Shown: piece by piece, positions 50,801 through 61,000 of the stretch
Layout: each line of letters opens with the position of its first letter
Position numbering within the stretch: the first letter of the stretch is position 1
Source of the DNA: Mimachlamys varia
Lineage: Eukaryota; Mollusca; Bivalvia; Pectinida; Pectinidae
Reading direction: 5' to 3'
DNA length: 64,000 nucleotides
NCBI GenBank assembly: GCA_947623455.1
Contig: OX392542.1
Span: 8,501,625-8,565,624, forward strand
Translations under genes and position numbers: made by a program
The notes under the pieces: generated by a model
Database searches by the model: none
What the model saw: only the letters and a program-made list of their open reading frames with translations
Told to the model about the DNA's origin: nothing

Positions 50801-52975
50801 ACTCGTTCCTTCCTGAAAATACATTTGAGCTCATTCAATGCCAATGTTTGAATAGTTCATAGTGAAATTCAATGATGAATAAGTTAATTGATTTTCATAA
50901 TTGTTCCCCAACCTTTGTTATACCTCTCCTATAAAAGTTATTCAAGCACAGGGGGTAATTATTTCTTTAATATTCGATTCATAAGCTTTGTTTTATTATT
51001 TCAAATACTGTTTATTTGCCACCAGTTAATGAAAGGCTATATATTTCCCTTATTGATACTGATTTGATAAATGAGCTGACCTTTTTTTGGATATAAGGTA
51101 TGCCGGTACACTGTACGGGATTACTAACACAGCTGCCACAGTGCCGGGAATGGTGGCTCCAATCGTAGCAGGTGCCCTCACACCAAACGTAAGTAGGTTG
51201 TATTGGTGTCATGGTAATGGTAATTATATTTTAATTATACAACACATTTGAATAACAAAAACTTTTTGGGGTTTCACCTGCCCGACCACATGGGTTTTCT
51301 CCGGGTATTCCGGTTTCCACCAACAATAATACACCTCGCAACCATCCGGACCAACAAAGGCTATTAATATAGGTTGGATAACAAGTTTCATAATTGTTGT
51401 AATACGAACAAAGTTTATATTTGAAAATAAAAACAAACAAAATGTTACATGAATGTGTACTTAAACGTATACGTTCAAAATCGACATATAAACTCCAGCC
51501 GATAATTGAATACATTTTGAATCAAATAGTGTCACATTTGTCTGAAACATTTAATTGGTCTCAGACGTATCGTGTTTTGTTTAAAAAAACTAAAATGAAA
51601 CTCTTTAGATTTAATCATTATACTGGACGGAATGTATATTTAATGATAGTCAACTTATTTACTTATTTACATTCTTATTACTGAAAAAGATATCATTTTA
51701 TCAATATTTAAATAATTTATCTAAATTGTTACCTGGAACGCATAACCACTGATTAAGAATGTCATTTGAATTAAATACAATGTACCTATATTTTCCATTT
51801 TCTAATGAAATAATGATATGCATGCTTGTTTATGAGCAATCGTACCAAAGCGTAATAAAAACTGAAGTTGGCGGGAATGTACAAGACCATTTGTATATTT
51901 CAATGGTTATCCGTGTTTTAGTGTCATGGTTGTAAGGTCATGTACAACATTTTGCCTCTCCGGTTGTTTGTTGTCAATACAGAGGTACCATTTGTCTTCT
52001 ATGTAAAAACGTCCTGACAGTGATTCATTCATGTTTGTTAATGTTTTTTTTATATATATTTTAAGGGACATACTATGATGATATTTCTATGCCCCACGAA
52101 GTTGTATAGGGCATCTAGTGTTACTCTTGTTCGTCCGTCCGTCCGTTTAGGTTTCGTTTCTGCGTTCAGGTCAGTTTTAGCCTGAGTACCAGGCCTATGG
52201 TCATGATATTTCATTGGCTAATACATCTCCACGAGTAGTGTTCATTGCAGGGTTGTTTATGACCTTGACTTTTGAAATTGACCTCTGACAAACTTAGTAT
52301 GAGTGTTTGCAATATTTGCATAAAGAAGACCTTATGATTTTTAAATTGTTTTATCAACAGGATACACAGGAGGAGTGGAGGAACGTTTTCTATGTATGCG
52401 CCGCCTTTGACCTGTTCGGCGCAGTAGTATTTGGAATGTTTGGGTCTGGTGTACTTGAACCCTGGGCTCGAGACATTGACGACGACAAAAAGATAGATGA
52501 TATAGTCATGACCAGTATTGATGTAGAGAAGGGCCCAAACATGGACAACTTCAAAGCGAACGGCGATAGCGGTGGGGTAGATCCTGAAGATAATGGTGTG
52601 ATACAAGATGTAGATAAGACCCCAACAATGGACAACTTCAAAGCGGACGGCGATAGTTGTGGGGTGGAGCCTGAAGATAATGGCATGATAAACGAGGTCA
52701 GTGAACGTAGCGGCTCCTCAGAAGAGAAGGGAGATGACTCTATTACCGAGTCTACCAGTGTGAAAGACACCGACGACACGATGGCTCTATCATCAAATCA
52801 AATTATCAACGACCCATCGCCCGAAACTGATGTTTTAATTGATGATAATTCGGACAAAAAGAACAAAGTCGACATGATAACCACCAACTTCCAGGAGCAG
52901 AAATTACGTGAAATAATGATTTTCGGAATACTTGTACCATTAGATATGCTTGCTGAACAGACAAACAATGCATAG
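35831..52975 (+). CDS. SLC17 family (sialin/VGLUT-like) anion transporter, gene 1, 11 coding exons
   Basis: Exons: 35831-35903, 37329-37540, 39258-39491, 40572-40659, 40826-40921, 45916-46046, 47275-47424, 48052-48184, 50639-50789, 51098-51188, 52361-52975. All donors are GT, acceptors AG, phases agree, and the protein is 657 aa. It is a 12-helix major facilitator. TM1 includes [12 protein letters not shown], followed by a luminal loop with NGT and NQS glycosylation sites. Exon 3 has EFDWD and the MFS A motif [11 protein letters not shown] (residues 125-135). Later come [31 protein letters not shown] and ATVPGMVAP, all SLC17 hallmarks. The family moves organic anions (sialate, glutamate, urate, phosphate) across lysosomal, vesicular or plasma membranes; the substrate is undetermined. 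SLC17 proteins usually have about 500 residues; this one adds an acidic tail of about 165 residues. Intron 5 holds a complete LINE insertion. Confidence 0.88.
36268..36440 (+). mobile_element. Family A retroelement 3' fragment in SLC17 gene 1 intron 1
   Basis: CTCTTCCGGAACACTTGGTC and TTGTTGACGCTTTGGTATTC mark the family; coding orientation +. Confidence 0.6.
36838..37100 (-). mobile_element. Family A retroelement 3' fragment in SLC17 gene 1 intron 1
   Basis: Starts at the end signature GAGAATACCGAAGTG and reaches GTTCTCAAAATGAGAACC; opposite orientation to 36268-36440. Confidence 0.65.
37744..37760. repeat. Poly-C tract
   Basis: Homopolymer run in SLC17 gene 1 intron 2. Confidence 0.9.
38323..38380 (+). 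repeat. tRNA-like (SINE) sequence
   Basis: ATGGCGCAGTGGTAACAGAC resembles an A box and TGAGTTCGGGGCCCGGTC a weak B box. Probably a decayed tRNA-derived SINE in intron 2 of SLC17 gene 1. The remainder of this 1.7-kb intron shows nothing I recognise. Confidence 0.35.
39590..39860 (-). mobile_element. Family A retroelement 3' fragment in SLC17 gene 1 intron 3
   Basis: CGAGGTGTTTCGGAAGAGTA, TTCATCGATGGCATCC and CAAAGTGAGAATTGAGGCATC follow the family order on the + strand (element on -). Confidence 0.6.
40159..40341. mobile_element. 183-bp TIR element, pogo/Tigger-like MITE
   Basis: CAGTAAAACCCCACTTAC at the left and GTAAGTGGGGGTTTACTG at the right form terminal inverted repeats, with repeated GTTCGA/TCGAAC inside. 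It is preceded by TA and followed by AA, so a TA duplication is plausible but not intact. In SLC17 gene 1 intron 3. Confidence 0.6.
41605..45220 (+). pseudogene. CR1-like LINE with 14-bp target-site duplication, inactivated
   Basis: A 3.6-kb insertion in SLC17 gene 1 intron 5, flanked by the direct repeat AAAGGGATTTGTTA (41591-41604 and 45221-45234). An N-terminal frame (41734-41925) ends in a hydrophobic stretch and the 2A-like motif GDIHPNPGP. The endonuclease follows: [28 protein letters not shown] and SDHCPV up to about 42590. RT comes next: [28 protein letters not shown] near 43590, a frameshift at the VPRG box, FADDTSLY near 43840, and a C-terminal thumb region to 44430. The 3' end carries GGAGAGGGCTAAT and GGCTATGCCTGTTGCCC. 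Several stops and frameshifts show that it is no longer active. Confidence 0.88.
45300..45675. repeat. Dispersed repeat shared with 48290-48615
   Basis: Shared blocks include CGTCCCGATCAGTTGTAACC and CAGACTTTTGGGAATTTCG in the same order and orientation. Noncoding, in SLC17 gene 1 intron 5. Confidence 0.65.
45679..45831. mobile_element. Inverted-repeat element with ATATTTCACTCGT arms
   Basis: The left arm TTTAATGGTTTCCC...ATATCAAATATATTTCAC is mirrored on the right (GTGAAATATATTTGATATTT...GGGAAACCATT). It directly abuts the 45300-45675 repeat and may be part of the same compound element. Confidence 0.65.
46060..46790 (-). mobile_element. Family A fragment interrupted by a TIR element
   Basis: The left part (CAATAGCGATTAAACTAGAT, AACAAAGG) and the right part (GTAAGCGTCTTCTGGTTCAC) follow the family order, separated by the 46219-46689 element. 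In SLC17 gene 1 intron 6. Confidence 0.55.
46219..46689. mobile_element. 471-bp TIR element nested in a family A fragment
   Basis: TIRs of about 32 bp: AGCGTATTCCATT.AGCGGAAC at the left and GTTCCGCTAAATGGAACACGCT at the right, with GTTCCGGTTGT shared further in. It contains further GGAACG/CGTTCC motifs. Noncoding. Target duplication not clear. Confidence 0.7.
46838..46987. mobile_element. 150-bp inverted-repeat element
   Basis: AGAGAATATTTAACAGTGTCTTA at the left pairs with GACACTGTTAGATATTCT at the right, with pairing inside (ATCAAAATACATGTACTAG region). In SLC17 gene 1 intron 6. Confidence 0.6.
48290..48615. repeat. Dispersed repeat shared with 45300-45675
   Basis: Second copy, in SLC17 gene 1 intron 8; parallel from ATATCATCACT to GAATTTCGAAAATGAAATAA. 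Confidence 0.65.
48619..48675 (-). repeat. SINE/LINE tail of the AAGCGCT type
   Basis: ATAATATTATACAACATTTATATAGCGC with CTCTAAAGCGCTTCACA is the reverse of the 63595-63715 tail, a widely shared non-LTR 3' end form. Confidence 0.5.
48917..49073. mobile_element. 157-bp near-palindromic foldback element
   Basis: Arms of about 50 bp with GTATGTAGGATAGGGATATTCC and CCCTCGGG mirror each other around a loop that itself repeats ACCCTCGG/CCTCGGGT. In SLC17 gene 1 intron 8. Confidence 0.75.
49715..49940. mobile_element. 226-bp TA-flanked MITE (Tc1/mariner-type ends)
   Basis: TA|CTGTAAA at the left and TTTACAG|TA at the right, with TTTGCGCGCG/TTTGCGCGTG inside. In SLC17 gene 1 intron 8; the rest of that intron (49074-49714, 49941-50638) shows nothing recognisable. 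Confidence 0.5.
51265..51425 (+). repeat. Dispersed bivalve repeat, shared with 19930-20085
   Basis: GGGTATTCCGGTTTCCACC, then ATAGGTTGGATAACAAGTTT and the AAAGTTTATATTT tail. In SLC17 gene 1 intron 10. Confidence 0.55.
52085..52255 (+). repeat. Mollusc-type CCCCACGAAGTTGTATAGGGC repeat with GTCC run
   Basis: ATGCCCCACGAAGTTG and GGGCATCTAGTG followed by (GTCC)n; a form I recognise as common in mollusc introns. The intron stretch 51430-52080 has no other recognised content. Confidence 0.4.
52520..52693 (+). repeat. 87-bp tandem duplication in the SLC17 gene 1 C-terminal tail
   Basis: Two in-frame 29-residue units, 52520-52606 and 52607-52693, share MDNFKA.GDS.GV and PEDNG. They lie in the acidic cytosolic tail after TM12 and do not disturb the frame. 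Confidence 0.9.
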
Positions 52976-53096
52976 CATATTTTGTTCTAGAAAACAACGA
53001 AATTTTATTTATGTTTGATATACTTTTAATAGGATAAAATATATTATACGGATGCAGTTCTCATTATGATAAAAGATGAAATATTTATTCTCGTTA

Positions 53097-53102
53097 ATAA
53101 AA
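53097..53102 (+). terminator. Polyadenylation signal AATAAA of SLC17 gene 1
   Basis: Canonical hexamer 122 bases downstream of the TAG stop codon. Confidence 0.6.
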
Positions 53103-53494
53103 CATTATCAATCTTATTACATGTACCACGTTTCATCGTGTTGTGTACTTTATACTATAAAAAACCTGCAACACGACAGCACACAGTCACAATGATTCGT
53201 TTTGGATAGAACAAATAAGGTTATTTTATGCTATATATTGCATGGGATTCTTTGAATTTAAACGATCATATCTTAGCCATTGTTTTATTACACACGTTTC
53301 ACGTTTGTAATGCTGCCTTAATGGGAACGTTAAATGCAATTTCTGTATGGAGTTTTCCATTGCACAATGTTTTAATACTGCGTAAATTTGTCGCGATATT
53401 CTTCAAAATCCGTTCAAATAACGAACAGTCGCCATACATTTCTCGAATTGGATGTAACTAAAACAATAGACAACGCCGAAGCGTCAACAGAGCG

Positions 53495-53735
53495 TTTTTG
53501 AGTATGCTCATTAGTGTTAACTTGTTGAGATTAACAATGGTGACTCGGTAATCATTTTAAGGACTTGATATTTACGTGGTTGTGAGCAAGATTGACATGA
53601 CGGATGTCGTCGATGAAGCAGAAGACACTTACCTTTCCAGACACATGGCGTTATTTTCTTGTAATTGAACAAGGGTCTCCATTTAGGACTTTTCTGTGTT
53701 CATATTATAGTTTTGTTGACGCTATTTTTGTTCGA
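53495..53735 (+). mobile_element. Family A retroelement 3' fragment
   Basis: GTTTTTGAGTATGCTCATTAG to TTTTGTTGACGCTATTTTTG in coding orientation. A short piece in the opposite orientation precedes it (53462-53493). Confidence 0.6.
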
Positions 53736-54654
53736 AGGTTGGCTAGGGGCAGAATATAGAAGAAATAATTGTTGGACCGCTTTTCATGAAATCGCCCAAG
53801 CATGTATTCTGTACTCTAGCCTTTCTCGTAATTTTCCTGAATCAACGTCATTTGTAAATATTGACAGTATTCGGCTTCAATGATCTTGATTGTGTTTCTC
53901 AAAATCCATTCCTAAGCATAAACTTGGTTTCATGAATATATATACGGACATATGTGTAACAAATATAGATAATTATGAAGAAGACAACTATTTAGAACCT
54001 AAAAGAAATATAAACTAAATTGGTATACACTTGTATTTGTAATTACTGCATGAATAAGATCACATGTTCATCGATACATTGAATTTGAATATGAAAAATA
54101 CAATTGTGATATATGCCCAATGCTGAACGTCTGCTCTATTACATGTATAAGTGTATAACTCTACTAGAATAAGTAATCAACAGATGTACTAGTAGATTAC
54201 AACCTGGAATCGTAGACCGAAGCAGTTTTTTTATCATTTTTAATGAGCTACTTACTTTGAAATTAAATTGTAATTGAACAAAATAATCAAAATATGTAAA
54301 TTACAAGCAATAGCAATTAATTCCATAGCTAATTCAGTTAACGTGTATCGAAATTCTGCTCAGGGTTCGTTGTTATGTTCACCTGAACTATGACACATCC
54401 ATTACACGGACAGCTTACTACTAAGCTGTGCAATAAACGTGACGATTGTTATTTTCTGATATTTAATTTTCCCTTCTTGATGGTTAAATCTATGCTCCTC
54501 CATCTTCAGATGTTTACTTGTCATAGTAGATTCGATTTTCAAGGGCTTGCCTGAATATCGAAATGTTCATGATAAATATCAGTTGCTGACGACCAAACTT
54601 ACGGCACACGGATTCCAGAGCTACAGATGATAACGACTATCACCTAGTTGTATG

Positions 54655-54970
54655 GCCGCAATCTTGGTCTCATTGAGATCGATGGACGTTCTTGAATATG
54701 CTCCTTGGCAACCCTGCTTGTTGTTATTGACGATTATCACTCAGTTCTCACTTTGAGGCCATGACATTTATTTATATCTGACCAAGATTTACATAGCGGG
54801 TGTTGTCGATGAAGCAGAATACATTTAATCTTCCGGAACACTTGGTCTTATTATCTTGTACTTGTAGATGGATCACCGTGTAATGCCTTCTTTTAGTCCT
54901 ATTTTATTTCTAGTTTAATCGATTTTAAGTTCAGGTAATGGTTTTGTTGACGCTTTGGTATAGTCTGATT
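54655..54970 (+). mobile_element. Family A retroelement 3' fragment
   Basis: GCAATCTTGGTCTCATTGAG through GTCGATGAAGCAGAATAC and TTGTTGACGCTTTGGTAT. 53740-54650 before it has no recognised content. Confidence 0.65.
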
Positions 54971-56229
54971 ATTTTATTTTACAATATATATTATACGATA
55001 AGTCTGACGTAATATTATTTTCTATATTGCATTTAGATACATGCATTAAAGGTTGCACAATGGTAAGAATTTTCTTATTAGGACAGTACGCGGGACTACA
55101 ATAACTACTGATGTCAATAAAAAACATTTTATATAAAAACTAAAGGGAGAGTCATGATACATCAATACGTGAAATACTACAAGATATTAATTTTCAATTG
55201 AACAATGATGTTAATAGGTTATTACAGGTAAGATATCCATTTGCAATTCATACAGATTTCTTAAGTCGAGCTTACTCGGGACTCCAGTATTTGTGTACGG
55301 GCTTTGTTAATTTATGTGTCTCAATGTCGGTTTCAATGTTATCTTTTTAAATCTTTAACTGTTCATAATTTGTCTCTAGTTAGTTTATTTTGAGTACCAG
55401 GAAATAATGTGCTATTAACACAAAACATTTAAGAAGCATTGATATGAAATATCAGTATAATAAGACAATATGTTATATGTTGAGATACACAGTGCGAGTT
55501 GCGTCTATATTTCCGTGTGCGGCACATAATACTTTGATCCCCGTCCGACATTTTGCCAATAATTCATACTCCAACGACTGTGTAATTCATATTATTGACA
55601 TTTTTTGGTTTGAGTTTTTTTAATTAAAAAAGCGCTAGATTGTAAATCCGTTTGAAGGTACACTGTTTATTTGGTTTCTGTCGCACTGTTCACGGTATCA
55701 GCATGTTCTCCCGCATTGATGCTTTTTTGTGGAAATAATACAATAGTAGGTGAAAACGTCTTCAAATATTATACACAGGTAAGTGGTACAAGAATTACTG
55801 CATAATATATAGAATATGCACGTAATATATTAAACATCATATAAAACGGATTACAATAATTACCTACGACACACTTAGAGTTTACTTGACATGTACATTG
55901 TATACATGTATATATGCTACATGGATCAGAGATAATAATTTTTTAATCTTACTCAAGTCGAACCCGATATTTTAAGCGTTCGTTCCGTCTGAGTGAATTC
56001 GCCCATCCCGAATAACCCACTTGGATGCCTGTAGAAGTGCGAGTTTCAGTAGTTCCACGTTGTTGTTATGACGGTAATGAGATGATGAACTACGGACATC
56101 AGCATGTCAGCTGTCATATCTCTACATCAGATGTAATAATACATCAGACCTGTCACTCTGATGTAACTTGTTTGTTTGTGGTAAAGAGGTTTTTCCGTTA
56201 GGTAAGTCTTTCAGGGGGTCACTGAGGTA

Positions 56230-56460
56230 CACTTATATCGACATATGTTTGCTACCCATCTCCTACATTGTATGTATGATGTCAATGAGCTACACTATCA
56301 AAATATGTTAATCAACTTCCACGAGGAAATCAGTTAAATATCAACATACAAAATCTAAGTTTGTTACCAATCTCCTACATATTGAATCAGTGACATATAG
56401 TGATATCAACATATGTTTTGTTATCCATTTACATCAATGAGTAAGGTAGTGTTATACACT
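56230..56460. repeat. Degenerate tandem repeat, about 80-90 bp units
   Basis: Three loose units share TATCGACATATGTTTG..ACCCATCTCCTACATT. The preceding stretch 54980-56220 contains donor-like sites (for example TACACAG|GTAAGT near 55790) that might be 5' UTR exons of SLC17 gene 2, unproven. Confidence 0.4.
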
Positions 56461-56479
56461 ATTATCAATATATTGGTAG

Positions 56480-57740
56480 ATATTTTCTTCGTTTTGGAAA
56501 GCATGATTTATCGGTTTTCATTTTGAGGATCTATGCTTACTTGGATCACAGGTGCTTGTGGACATGAATGCGACTATTTTTTTATTGAATGTAGAAGGTA
56601 ATATACATATACGGTGTTTCATAATAATATAATGCTAAATTATTAAGTTTGCATTAACAACCTATGCAGCGTAGCCTTATAAAAACCTAAAGGTAAGCAA
56701 CTAACCGGTAGAAAAATGTAGGTCACCGCCTACCCCCTCGTGGGAATCCTTGTTTTCTCTCAAACAGGCAAAATATTACCGCTACAAGCCTATGTGCCGT
56801 CGATTCATGGATAGTTTTTCTTTTCAACCGGCCATTGTTTATGTTTTGACATGCACGCATCGTTCGGAATTTTATATTCAAACACAATCTAGGCTACGCT
56901 CACGGCAGCCTTTCAGTGAAGATTTACGGAAGAAGTCGATAAGCGCCCCCAGTGGCAGTAAACGCGAGCAAGGGCAGATAATTTAATGCATACGACATAT
57001 GTAAAAACCCGAAACACAATAATTTGAATTTCGCGGAATATTTGAAAATATTACGTCATACCCTCTCGGACTATCTCGGGTTTTTACTTCTGTCTCATGC
57101 TTAAATTATCTGCCCTTGCTCGCGTTTACTGCCACTGGGGGCGCTTATCGACTTCTTCCGTAAATCTTCACTGAAAGGCTGCCGTGAGCGTAGCCTAGAT
57201 TGTGTTTGAATATAAAATTCCGAACGATGCGTGCATATCAAAACATAAACAATGGCCGGTTGAAAAGAAAAACTATCCATGAATCGACGGCACATAGGCT
57301 TGTAGCGGTAATATTTTGCCTGTTTGAGAGAAAACAAGGATTCCCACGAGGGGGTAGGCGGTGACCTACATTTTTCTACCGGTTAGTTGCTTACCTTTAG
57401 GTTTTTATAAGGCTACGCTGCATAGGTTGTTAATGCAAACTTAATAATTTAGCATTATATTATTATGAAACACCGTATATGTATATTACCTTCTACATTC
57501 AATAAAAAAATAGTCGCATTCATGTCCACAAGCACCTGTGACTTGGATGAGACAAAGATTTACATGGCGGGTGTCGTCGATGACGCAGAAGATACTTACT
57601 CTTCCGGAACACCTGGTCTTATTCTCTTGCACTTTTACCTCGGTCTCTTTGTAAATATTTCTTTTGTTCCTAACTTGCCTCTAGTATAATCGATTGTGAG
57701 TTCGGATAATGGTTTTGTTGGCGTTTTGGTATTCTCTGAT
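56480..57740 (+). mobile_element. Family A fragment interrupted by the 994-bp palindrome
   Basis: The left part ends ...GCTTACTTGGAT and the right part resumes ACTTGGATGAGACAAAGATT with the family's MAGVVDDAEDTYSSGTPG frame (57560-57620) and the TTGTTGGCGTTTTGGTATTC end. The uninterrupted order is seen at 33255-34045. Confidence 0.7.
56547..57540. mobile_element. 994-bp foldback palindrome with 8-bp TSD (hAT-like)
   Basis: CACAGGTGCTTGTGG at the left end and CCACAAGCACCTGTG at the right end open arms of about 450 bp that are almost identical inverted copies around a spacer of roughly 60-100 bp (about 57000-57100). The 8-bp direct repeat ACTTGGAT flanks it (56539-56546, 57541-57548), the length hAT transposases leave. 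Each arm carries the same 78-codon open frame, mirrored (56750-56986 on +, 57101-57337 on -), differing by one residue (Thr/Ile). I do not call these genes: no family is recognised and arm identity explains the open frames. Confidence 0.85.
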
Positions 57741-58071
57741 TTTTTTATCCAAAGATAATTTTACACAACCAAAGAAAGTTTTATGCGAGAATGTGATGCC
57801 TAGTACGTTATGTATGACCATTGGCCACCACAGCGTACGTATATGGACACGAAGGTGTTGCTGTATACCAGTTGTCCACGGAAATCGGTCGATATATTAT
57901 TTAGATTTAAGTCTTCACGTACACTTATGTATAACATAATAAAACCTCTCGATATTTAGCTCAATGTATGTACAAACATGTTTTCTTTTTCTCTCCTTTT
58001 TTTTCTGTTGCAAAGTACTTGTTCAAATATACATACTGGTAAATACACTTCTGTGTGCATATACATATAGC

Positions 58072-61000
58072 ATGAAAATGCAGCGACAGATGATGGACCC
58101 TATTGAAGATCTGGAAGACGTTCTGCCGAATAATGACCATTCACGTAAATCAAGTGTTGCTATGGATGTATTACCAAGTAAGTATTATTGATTTAATTTA
58201 AAATATTGGATATTTTATTTCTTATTTTGTCATCATTGTGAGCTCTGTTGCCAATATTTCGATAGATGACGTAACATGCTGCATCTTTTAAATTATGTAA
58301 TAGATTCAATCAGAAGAAAAATGAATTTAACTGCATCATACAGCTGTTTCGTCCTCCTATGATTCAGTGATGCTAGGGGCCAAAAGGTGGGAATTCAAAA
58401 TTTCTAAACTAATGTACTGTAGAAGCAGAAGGGCAGGTGCATGAAACCCCTTTAATTTATAATTTATGTCTAAGCATTATTATTTTCGTTCAGTTTTGTT
58501 AAATATACCATCACGTTTTATAACGTTGGTTTCAAGTGTCTCGTGTGTGCCATTTTTCCAAAGGGAAAGGTCCTAGTGTCTGCTCCCAGAGATGGATTCT
58601 TGCCTACGTCACATTTTTGGGGAACATTTGTGTTTACGCCGTCCGTATCAACTACAGTGTGGCCATTGTGTGCATGGTGAGAGTACCTGACGTGTACACA
58701 AATGAGACTGGCTCCACCAACCTGTCAACAGACGACACGTGTTTGGCAGAGCCTACGACGACAATCATAAATGAGGTACATTTTGTAACTTAACATTTAT
58801 TCAAGGAGCAATGTCGATGCTGTGTTTTAGCGAATTATATGAGATATATTATATAATTATATAAAATATCTTATTTAGCATATGAGATATTTTATATATA
58901 CATATAAGATAACTCTTATAGCGTATGAAATATCTTATAGCACATTAGCCTTACTCGTCTCGCCTCTGTTATGGCCTCATTTGTTTCCTTTTTTTCATCA
59001 TTTTTGTGATTATATAGCTATATGAAATATCGTATTTAGCTATATGAGATATATTTTATATCTTATATAGAAAATTTCTTTTTCTAAAACCGTCATAAAA
59101 AAGGGGGATTAGCATGCTTCATTTTGTGTCCCGTTACTATTTGAGTTTTTTTTCACAGTTTCGGGTTCACATATAGAAAGTGCTCCAGTTACACTAAAAA
59201 TATGAAATAAAATACAAAAAAATATATAATTTTCCACTTTGTGGCACAATATATCTAAACTTATAAATTATAAAGTTTTACAGCAAAAAATAGCTTGATG
59301 TGATAAAACATCGCGAAACACTGATATTTTGAGAGATCAATCCATCTCAGGTGAACTGCCGGCCTTTTGCAAAGTGCAAAATATACACACAAAGTGGCCG
59401 CCAAATTGGTAATTATTTGTTAAATTCATGTTAAAAAAAGTTCTACAAGCAACACACACCTATATTTTTGGCACAATTTTCAGATGCATATACGCTATTG
59501 AATTTGATCAAAATTTCTTCAATATGATGTAAAATGTTCAAATGAGATTAAAACGAGACTTGAACGTGACTGAAACGTCAGAAGAATACATCCTGAAGTA
59601 CTATACTATATATTTTAGAAAACTAGTTCACCGTTCTAAATATATAAGGTTAAGATAGTTTATGTTAATCTTTTTTATCTGTTATTTGTTTACTATGATA
59701 CATGTCATTATTATTTGAAGCTGGTGGGTTTCTAAACATTTGGTATAAGGGAAACCAAACCGTGCATGACCTAACTCTTAAATAACATTTAGATCATATC
59801 CCATACATAAAATTCAGTTTGGTCGTAAAAGGGGTTGGCACGTTTAAGTATTCCGGTCTAATTATTTTGCTGAATAAGTCGACCTTAATACACCATAAAG
59901 AGATATGTCGATATCAAATTTTCTGAGACTCCATCTCACCGTTTGACTGGGGGCAAATAAAGGGGTTCGGGCTTTAAAGTCGTTATTTATCAGCTGAATA
60001 TCTTGAACAAAGAATGAAAAGTTGACATGCAATGGAAATCACAAGTGAATAGCCACATACAAGTCTGGAATAATGATGGGAGCAGGTAAATTGCTGCGAT
60101 AAAATGTGTAAATTAGCACGGTAATCGTTCTTCAGTGCTCCGCATCTTGATTGTTCCGAGGAAGACATGTTTGTCCCCTGTTCGTTTCTGGCTTTTTGTC
60201 CAATTTCGGCTGTACAGGTTAAAAAGTCGAATTGTTATCTGGTCAGGGCAAGCTGTTCGATGTATGTGCAGATTTCCCACCGATAATCTGCGTTTAAACG
60301 CTTAAAGCGGAGTTGCTAGAAATATACTTATGCAATTGTCATTTTTGGTAACAAAACAATAATTGTTTCAATGCTTAAAGAGTAAAAAATATCATTCCTC
60401 GGTAGGGGGAAATCCTGATGAACTGGTTGCCCTCAGCCTAGCGACATCGGTTATATAGTTATCCAGGGCTTCCCTTAATCTCGGGAGGAGCAGATACCCA
60501 GGAAACAATTAGATGAATCGAATGGGCCAAATGTAAATTAAGTCCAATAACATATATCATACATGATAAGACATGCGTATTGCGTCATAATTGTATCATT
60601 GGCTGTATCTGTATGGTAATTAGCAACGTTCATTGGATATCTCGCTGATTATACAATGCAATGCTCCATTGCCAAATAATAGCTGTTCTCTTTGAGGTTG
60701 AAATATGGTTTGAGATAAACTAAATATATATCTCTGTATCAAATGCATGACGATGAGCAACAATAGTAAAAACAAAATATTGGTTGTTATGTTGACATTC
60801 ATCGGTGTGTTCAACATGGTGCACCGGTTCACACCATTGAATATGTAGGTAAGCCAATGCAGTAAATGTTGAAATATGACCTCCGATCCTTACTTGATCG
60901 CACACGTTTGTTTAACAGCGCGCAGAGTTTGACTGGGATAAAAAGACGCGATCAGCTATGCTGGCCTCTTTTTTCTACGGATACATTTGCACCCAAATTA

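Noticed and set aside
52211..52779. Long open frames on the - strand over the last SLC17 exon
   Set aside because: Antisense shadows of the acidic tail exon; no start context, splice logic or domain.
56750..57337. Two identical opposing 78-codon genes
   Set aside because: They are mirror images created by the palindrome arms; no conserved domain or transcript signal supports a gene. Kept only as a finding.
58836..59065. Origin or matrix-attachment region
   Set aside because: AT-rich hairpins alone do not support this; simple-sequence expansion is enough.
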